64,000 nucleotides of DNA from Closterium sp. NIES-65 (lineage: Eukaryota; Streptophyta; Zygnematophyceae; Desmidiales; Closteriaceae), in the NCBI GenBank assembly GCA_948144175.1, contig CANXME010000212.1, positions 960,001-1,024,000 of the forward strand. The letters run 5' to 3'. Shown here piece after piece: positions 59,190 to 64,000 of this stretch. The notes beneath the pieces were generated by a model that saw only the letters and a list, made by a program, of their open reading frames with translations, had not been told where the DNA came from and ran no database searches. Both the position numbers and the translations under genes were made by a program. The stretch's first letter is position 1. The number at the start of each line of letters is the position of its first letter.

Positions 59190-59616
59190 GCGCCAACAAA
59201 GGCATGTTTACGGCCCTCGGACAGTGCGCAACACGGCCAGGACAGCGGGCCAGCAAGCAATGGCTCTATGCTCCGAAGACCTTTCCGCGTGTTTCGAGTG
59301 CGAGTTTGACAGCAACCAGGACACGCTCTACCCTCATAGCGGGCGGCAATATTTGCGTGACTGCAAAGTGGGCGGCACTGTGGATTTCATCTTCGGGAAA
59401 GGAGCGGCCGTGTTTGACTGCCCGCAAATCAGGCTTCATAAGGACGATCCGGTGATCATCACGGCGCCTTAGAACGACCCCACATACCCGGAACCCAAGG
59501 GGATCATTATCAGGAATGCAATGATCAGTGCCGATGCGGGGGTGGGGAAGGCTTACCTGGGTTGGCCGTGGACCAACACTAGCAAGGCCGTTTTCATCAA
59601 CTGCTTCCTTCCCAAG
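59190..59616 (+). CDS. PME: PME catalytic exon
   Basis: QDTLYPHSGRQYLRDC, GTVDFIFGKGAAVFDC, stop TAG at 59470, then GIIIRNAMISAD, YLGWPWTNTSKAVF and FLPK with donor GTGAAG. Acceptor CCAG; a 4-base deletion near 59220 shifts the start relative to the 58885 copy. Confidence 0.82.
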
Positions 59617-60024
59617 GTGAAGCACGCTTGGGCCGCGGTCGAGGGATACAAGTTTTGTCTGAGCCATTTCCTTTACCACCACCTCCACCTCATGGTTCCC
59701 CACTCCCACACTTTCCTCTCCCTCCTTCCCTTCCCCCTTGCCAGGAAATCTAACTGAAAGCTACACGCTGTACACCTGAAGCTTCAATCCCTCATGCTCC
59801 CCCCCCCCCCAAACCGTTCCCCCCTGCTCCCCTCCCCCCCCCTCCGTTCCCTCCCCTTGCTCTTCCCCCCTGCTCTCCCTCCTTCCCTCCCTGTCAGGAA
59901 ATCTAACCGAATGGGTGGATGACGATCATGAAGCTTCTTACTCCAACTCATTAGCTCTTTCCACCACTCTCCCACCTCATCTCCCCATCCCCTCTCTTCC
60001 CTCCCCCCCTTTCCCCCCTCCCAG

Positions 60025-60243
60025 GAGATCCAGCCGGACGGGTGGATGACGTGGGACACGGACACCATGAGGCTCGCCCGGAAGAGCGGCGTCTATTTCG
60101 CCGAGTTCCAGAGCACGGGGCCCGGAGCGCGCATGCCGCGCGCCAGCTGGGTGTCGCCGCAGAGGATTGTTAACCCGAGGCGATTCACGGCCGAGGCTTT
60201 CCTGGGATGGACGCGCAAAGGCTGGGCGGGGATGGGGGCTTGA
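60025..60243 (+). CDS. PME: PME last exon
   Basis: EIQPDGWMTWDTDTMRLA, VYFAEFQSTGPGARMPR and FTAEAFLGWTRKGWAG to TGA, matching the C-terminus of pectinesterases. Partial start copies at about 59743 and 59895. Confidence 0.85.
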   Translation, partial: EIQPDGWMTWDTDTMRLARKSGVYFAEFQSTGPGARMPRASWVSPQRIVNPRRFTAEAFLGWTRKGWAGMGA

Positions 60244-60269
60244 CCTAGTACTTGTCTCTTCACTCACTG

Positions 60270-61541
60270 TCGCGTGCCAGCTGGGTGTCGCCGCAGAGGA
60301 TTGTTAACCCCGGGAGGTTCACAGCAGAGAAATTCCTGGGATGGACAAGCAAAGGCTGGGCGGGCATGGGGGCCTAGCTTAACGTGTTGGTTGGTGTTGC
60401 TTTTGAGGTGCGCATGCTGCGCGCCAGCTGGGTATCGCCGCAGAGAATTGTTAACCCCGGGCGATTCACGGCCGAGGCTTTCCTAGGATGGATGCGGAAA
60501 GGCTTGGCAGGGATGGGGGCCTGACCTAGTACTTGTCTCTTCACTCACTGCCGCGTGCCAGCTGGGTGTCACCGTAGAGGATTGTTAACCCCAGGAGGTT
60601 CACGGTAGAGAAATTCCTGGGATGGACGAGCAAAGGCTGGGCGGGCATGGGGGCCTAGCTTAACGTGTTGGTTGGTGTTGCATTTGAGGCGCGCATGCCG
60701 CGTGCCAGCTGGGTGTCGCCGCAGAGGATTGTTAACCTCGGACGATTCATGGCCGAGGCTTTCCTCGGCTGGACGCGCAAAGGCTGGGCGGGGATGGGGG
60801 TCTGATGTTGGCAACAGCGGAAAGTGGTGGGCTGGGGGGGGGTGAGGGGGGAACAGGGACCTGACGTTGTACTTGTCTCTTCACTGCTGCGTGCCAGCTG
60901 GGTGTGTTTTGATTTGACTCAAAAGTCACCGCGTGCCAGCTGGGTGTCGCCGCAGAGGATTGTTAACCCCGGGCGATTCACGGCCGAGGCTTTCCTCGGA
61001 TGGACGAACAAAGGCTGGGCGGGCATGGGGGCTTAACTTTGTTTCTTCGCTGCTACGTGCCAGTTGGGTGTCGCCGCAAAGGATTGTTGACCCCGGGCTT
61101 TTCACGGATGAGGCTTTCCTCAGATGGACGAGCAAAGGCTGGGCGGGCATGGGGGCTTAACGTTGTTTCTTCGTTGCTACGTGCCTGATGGGTGTCGCCG
61201 CAAAGGATTCTTAACCTCGGGCTTTTCACGGCCGAGGCTTTCCTCGGATGGACGCGCAAAGGCTGGGCGGGAATGGGGGCCTGACCTAGTATTTGTCTCT
61301 TCGCTCACTGCCGCGTGCCAGCTGGGTGTCAGTGGTGGACTGGGGGGGGGAGGGGTGGGGGGGGGGGGGGGGGGGGGGGGGGCAGGGGGGTGGGGGGTGT
61401 TTGAGGGCCTGACGTTGTACTCGGTTCTCCGCTGCCACGTGCCAGCTGGGTGTCGCCGCAGACGATTGTTAACCCCGGGCAATTCACGGCAGAGGCTTTC
61501 CTCGGCTCGATGCGCAAAGGCTGGGCGGGGATGGGGAAGTG
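60270..61541 (+). repeat. Array of PME 3'-end copies
   Basis: About eight further copies of ASWVSPQRIVNPGRFTAE to GWAGMGA-stop, spaced roughly 100-240 bp, at about 60276, 60421, 60558, 60703, 60937, 61059, 61180 and 61438. Each keeps its stop. A palindrome remnant gatttgactcaaaagtc lies at about 60910 and a poly-G run at 61355-61382. Confidence 0.9.
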
Positions 61542-61544
61542 ATG

Positions 61545-62098
61545 ATTACAGCCGGAGGGCTATAATGTTAGGGCGGTAGCAGAAATGGGACAGCGTGATC
61601 TGATTCCCCAACACGCCGGCGACGACAGATGAGCTCCTGAATAAAGTCGGGCAGAAACCGAAACTAAACAAGAAATGGTACAGCGTTGGGAATGGCATAT
61701 GGAGTTCCGGCAACCACAGTTGGACCGCACACAGCGCTTCATCGTATGCTGCTTTTGTCAGAATCTGTAGAATGTTATCTCGACACGTGTTGTTGAATAA
61801 TCCTGTATCATTATTATACCGTAATACCCCAGATAAATCAGTGTTTTTTAAGGGGGCGCGCTTATAAATGAGCCAAAATTATAAGCGCATGCGCTTATAT
61901 AATAACAAACACAGAAATATGTTATAAACGCACCAAAGTGTGCATTAGAGTCTCGCAATTTCATTCAAATCTAAATGTGTGGAGCGTTCAGAATAAGAAT
62001 CGCGCGAGGGCGATTCTCTGCCGGCGCACAAGAGCAAGGACACGTCACTTTCGCATAGGAATGTGTCATGCTCGCCCCAGCAGAGTGTACGAACCAAT
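61545..62098. other. Intergenic, AT-rich
   Basis: Contains the palindrome tataagcgcatgcgcttata near 61890. No gene recognised. Confidence 0.55.
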
Positions 62099-62225
62099 TG
62101 TCAGATTTATATGACATAGTTGCTGTAGGCTATAGTGGGGTAGCACATATGGGGTACAGGTTTCTAGGGTTGTATTTGTACCCCAATCTTTCCTTAGTCA
62201 TTCATTCCTGTTCATTACTTTCACA
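62099..62225 (+). repeat. Second copia 5' LTR
   Basis: 127 bp; related to the 47-kb LTR (taggctatagtggggtag versus taggctgtagtgaggtag). Confidence 0.82.
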
Positions 62226-63247
62226 TGGCATCAGAGCGGGTTCCCTATGGGAACTTCGCCTAGGGCCCACCGAAGCGCGCCCCGAGGCGCGCGATCTCCT
62301 TTTTTTTAGCGACCCCCCGAGTCGCCCTTTCCCTCGCGGCCCCGCTGCCCTTCTCGCGGCCCCACCGCCCTTCAGACCCGGCCCCGCCGCCCTTCCTAGC
62401 GGCCCCGCCCACCCTTTGAGCGGCCCCGCCTCTCCTTCGCGGCCCCGCCGTCCAGTCGCGGCCCCGCCATCCAGTCGCGGCCCCGCCACTACGTCGCGGC
62501 TCCGCCGCCCCGTCGCGGCCCCGCCACCCAGTTGTGGCCCCGCCGCCTCTTCCTCGCGGACCCGCCACTCCGTCGCGGCCCCGCCTCTCCGTCGCGGCCC
62601 CGCCGCCCCTTCACGGCCCCGCGGCCTCTTCTCTCGCGGCCCCGCCGCCCCTACTTCAGCGGCCCCGCCGCCCTGATCTCGCGGCACTCGGCGCCCCTTC
62701 TCTCGCGGCCCTCGCCGCCCCAGATCTCGCGGCCCTCGCCGCCCCTGATCTCGCGGCCCCGCCGCCCCAGCACTCACGGCCCCGCTGCCCCTGATCTCGC
62801 GGCCCCGCCGCCCCAGCGCTCTCGGCCCCGCCGCCCCTGATCTCGTGGCCCCGCCGCCCCAGCGCTTACGGCCCCGCCACCCCTACTACCGCGACACCGC
62901 CGCCCCTACTCACGGCCCCATCGCCCCTGCACTCACGGCCCCGCCACCCGGTACCGGAGCAGCCGAGCCGCCCCGCCCGAGCCGCCCTGCACCCGAGCCG
63001 CCCGGGAGCCGAGCCGCCCAGCAGCAGCCGAGCCGCCCAGCAGCAGCCGAGCCGCCCAGCAGCAGCCGAGCCGCCCAGCAGCAGCCGAGCCGCCCAGGAG
63101 CCGCCGAGCCGCCCAGTCGCAGCCGAGCCGCCCCGCAGCGGCCGTGCCGTCCTGCAGCCGTCGAGTCGCCCGACCTGCCCTGCCTGGTGAGCACAGCACT
63201 GCTACCGCTTGCCCTTTCCCCACTGCTTGCACTGCTAGTCTGTCGTC

Positions 63248-64000
63248 ATGGCTACCCCCAGTGTCCTAGCTTTTGACGCTGAGGGCAGAGCCATCGACTT
63301 TGAGGTCTGGGTCGACGACCTGCAGATGTTTTTGCAGTGCGATAGGGCAGACGGTCTTTCTCTTTTTGACCTCACCTCTGGCGCCTCTCCTGCTCCTGCT
63401 GCTGATGCTGACCCCACTGTTCGCTCTCAGTGGGCCACCCGCGATGCTACTGCACGTCTTGCTGTACGTCGCCACTTGCCCACCACTGAGCGCGCGCACT
63501 TTAGTCAGTACAAGAGTGCTCAGACCCTGTACGACGCTGTAGTTGCACGCTACTCTTCCCCTGCCACTGCTGCACTGAGCCGTCTCATGCTACCGTACCT
63601 CTTTCCTGACCTCACTGCCTTTCCCACTGTCGCTGACCTCATTACGCACCTCCGCACTAGTGACACTCGCTACCGCGCCACCCTTCCTGCTGAGTTCTGC
63701 GCCAAGAACCCCCCCCCCATGTACATCACTCTCTACTACGTAGTAACACGCCTCCCTGACTCCCTTCGCGTAGTCAGGGACCACTTTCTCTCAGTCTGTC
63801 CCACCACCCTCACTGTCGACCTCCTCGAGAAGGCCCTCCTAGCGGCGGAGAAGAGCATCGTCGCTGTAGGCGCTTCTCGTGGTGACCCTGGCACCCCCAT
63901 CTTTGAGGGGTGCTCTCCTTCCCCCCTGCTGCCCTCTATTGCCTCTGCTGCTGCTGCCGACCTGCTTGGTCTTGAGTCGGTCGGCGCGGCGTCTGCCCCT
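63248..64000 (+). CDS. Second copia gag, 3' truncated by window
   Basis: MATPSVLAFDAEGRAIDF, VDDLQMFLQCDRADGL, RAHFSQYKSAQTLYDAVV and FPDLTAFPTVADLITHLR; open for 251 codons to the window end with no stop. It is collinear with and similar to the gag at 48488, and is better preserved. Confidence 0.9.
   Translation, partial: MATPSVLAFDAEGRAIDFEVWVDDLQMFLQCDRADGLSLFDLTSGASPAPAADADPTVRSQWATRDATARLAVRRHLPTTERAHFSQYKSAQTLYDAVVARYSSPATAALSRLMLPYLFPDLTAFPTVADLITHLRTSDTRYRATLPAEFCAKNPPPMYITLYYVVTRLPDSLRVVRDHFLSVCPTTLTVDLLEKALLAAEKSIVAVGASRGDPGTPIFEGCSPSPLLPSIASAAAADLLGLESVGAASAP

Larger units (their letters stand above)
54833..60243 (+). pseudogene. PME: Pro-pectinesterase gene, disrupted
   Basis: Cell-wall enzyme demethylating pectin, made with an N-terminal inhibitor-like pro-region. 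Pieces: 54833-55189 (MRIPFMNLLMYSF membrane anchor, start of pro-domain), 55366-56194 plus 57602-57657 (rest of pro-domain, WVTPGIFEH linker, NAIVAKDGSGTHKTLK), 57975-about 58160, 58885-about 59040, 59190-59616, 60025-60243. The four pro-domain Cys are visible. Mature motifs: NTAG, GQQAVAL, QDTLYPHS, GTVDFIFG. Damage: in-frame TAA 55109, TGA 55696 and TAG 59470; LTR element inside an exon; a 4-base loss in the 59190 exon; catalytic LGRPW changed to LGWPW (59557-59571). Probably non-functional. Confidence 0.85.
62099..64000 (+). mobile_element. Second Ty1/copia element, runs off window
   Basis: 5' LTR 62099-62225 (TGTCAGATTT to TTTCACA), primer-binding-like tggcatcagagc at 62226, a leader of about 1 kb made of gcggccccgccgcccc modules, then an intact gag start. 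The 3' part lies outside. Confidence 0.87.

Noticed and set aside
62202-63194. Pro/Ala-rich genes on either strand
   Set aside because: Compositional frames in the GC-rich leader of the second copia element.

Overview
This is eukaryotic nuclear DNA from the green lineage, most likely a streptophyte alga or other early-diverging streptophyte. The evidence is a plant-type myosin with a C-terminal dilute/globular-tail domain, a pro-pectinesterase, ALG10, a plant-like acylphosphatase and Ty1/copia elements whose primer-binding sites resemble those for initiator tRNA-Met. A desmid-like zygnematophyte is my guess; genus is not provable from the sequence.

Layout: (1) about 1-35.8 kb, + strand: a class XI-like myosin gene whose 5' end lies outside the window. 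I placed 29 exons with matching splice phases, summing to 6,630 nt (2,209 codons plus stop). They cover the motor domain, five IQ motifs, two short coiled coils separated by a very long low-complexity region, and the dilute domain. (2) 36.8-44.3 kb, - strand: a complete 8-exon ALG10 glucosyltransferase (663 aa), convergent with the myosin; a copia scrap lies between them. (3) 45.9-47.0 kb, - strand: a 3-exon acylphosphatase (96 aa). (4) 47.67-54.56 kb: a decayed Ty1/copia element with 134-bp LTRs and a CGTCG target duplication. (5) 54.8-61.5 kb, + strand: a pro-pectinesterase gene that looks broken (in-frame stops, a lost catalytic Arg, and a 1.4-kb non-autonomous LTR element inside one exon). 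(6) 62.1 kb to the end: a second copia element with an open gag frame running off the window.

The most striking property is architectural. In all four host genes almost every exon boundary is surrounded by tandem, partly degenerate copies. Copies carrying the acceptor plus the exon start lie upstream of the intact exon; copies carrying the exon end plus the donor lie downstream. Many copies are separated by short perfect palindromes of the form TTTTGAG-N4-CTCAAAA, and some have expanded into minisatellites (85/93 bp, 40 bp, 15 bp, CTG). The result is an array of decoy splice sites around otherwise ordinary genes. I regard this as the candidate undescribed system in the window.

Other insertions are two hAT-like MITEs with 8-bp target duplications, two large foldback elements and a Harbinger-like MITE. 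No rRNA, tRNA or CRISPR array was found.
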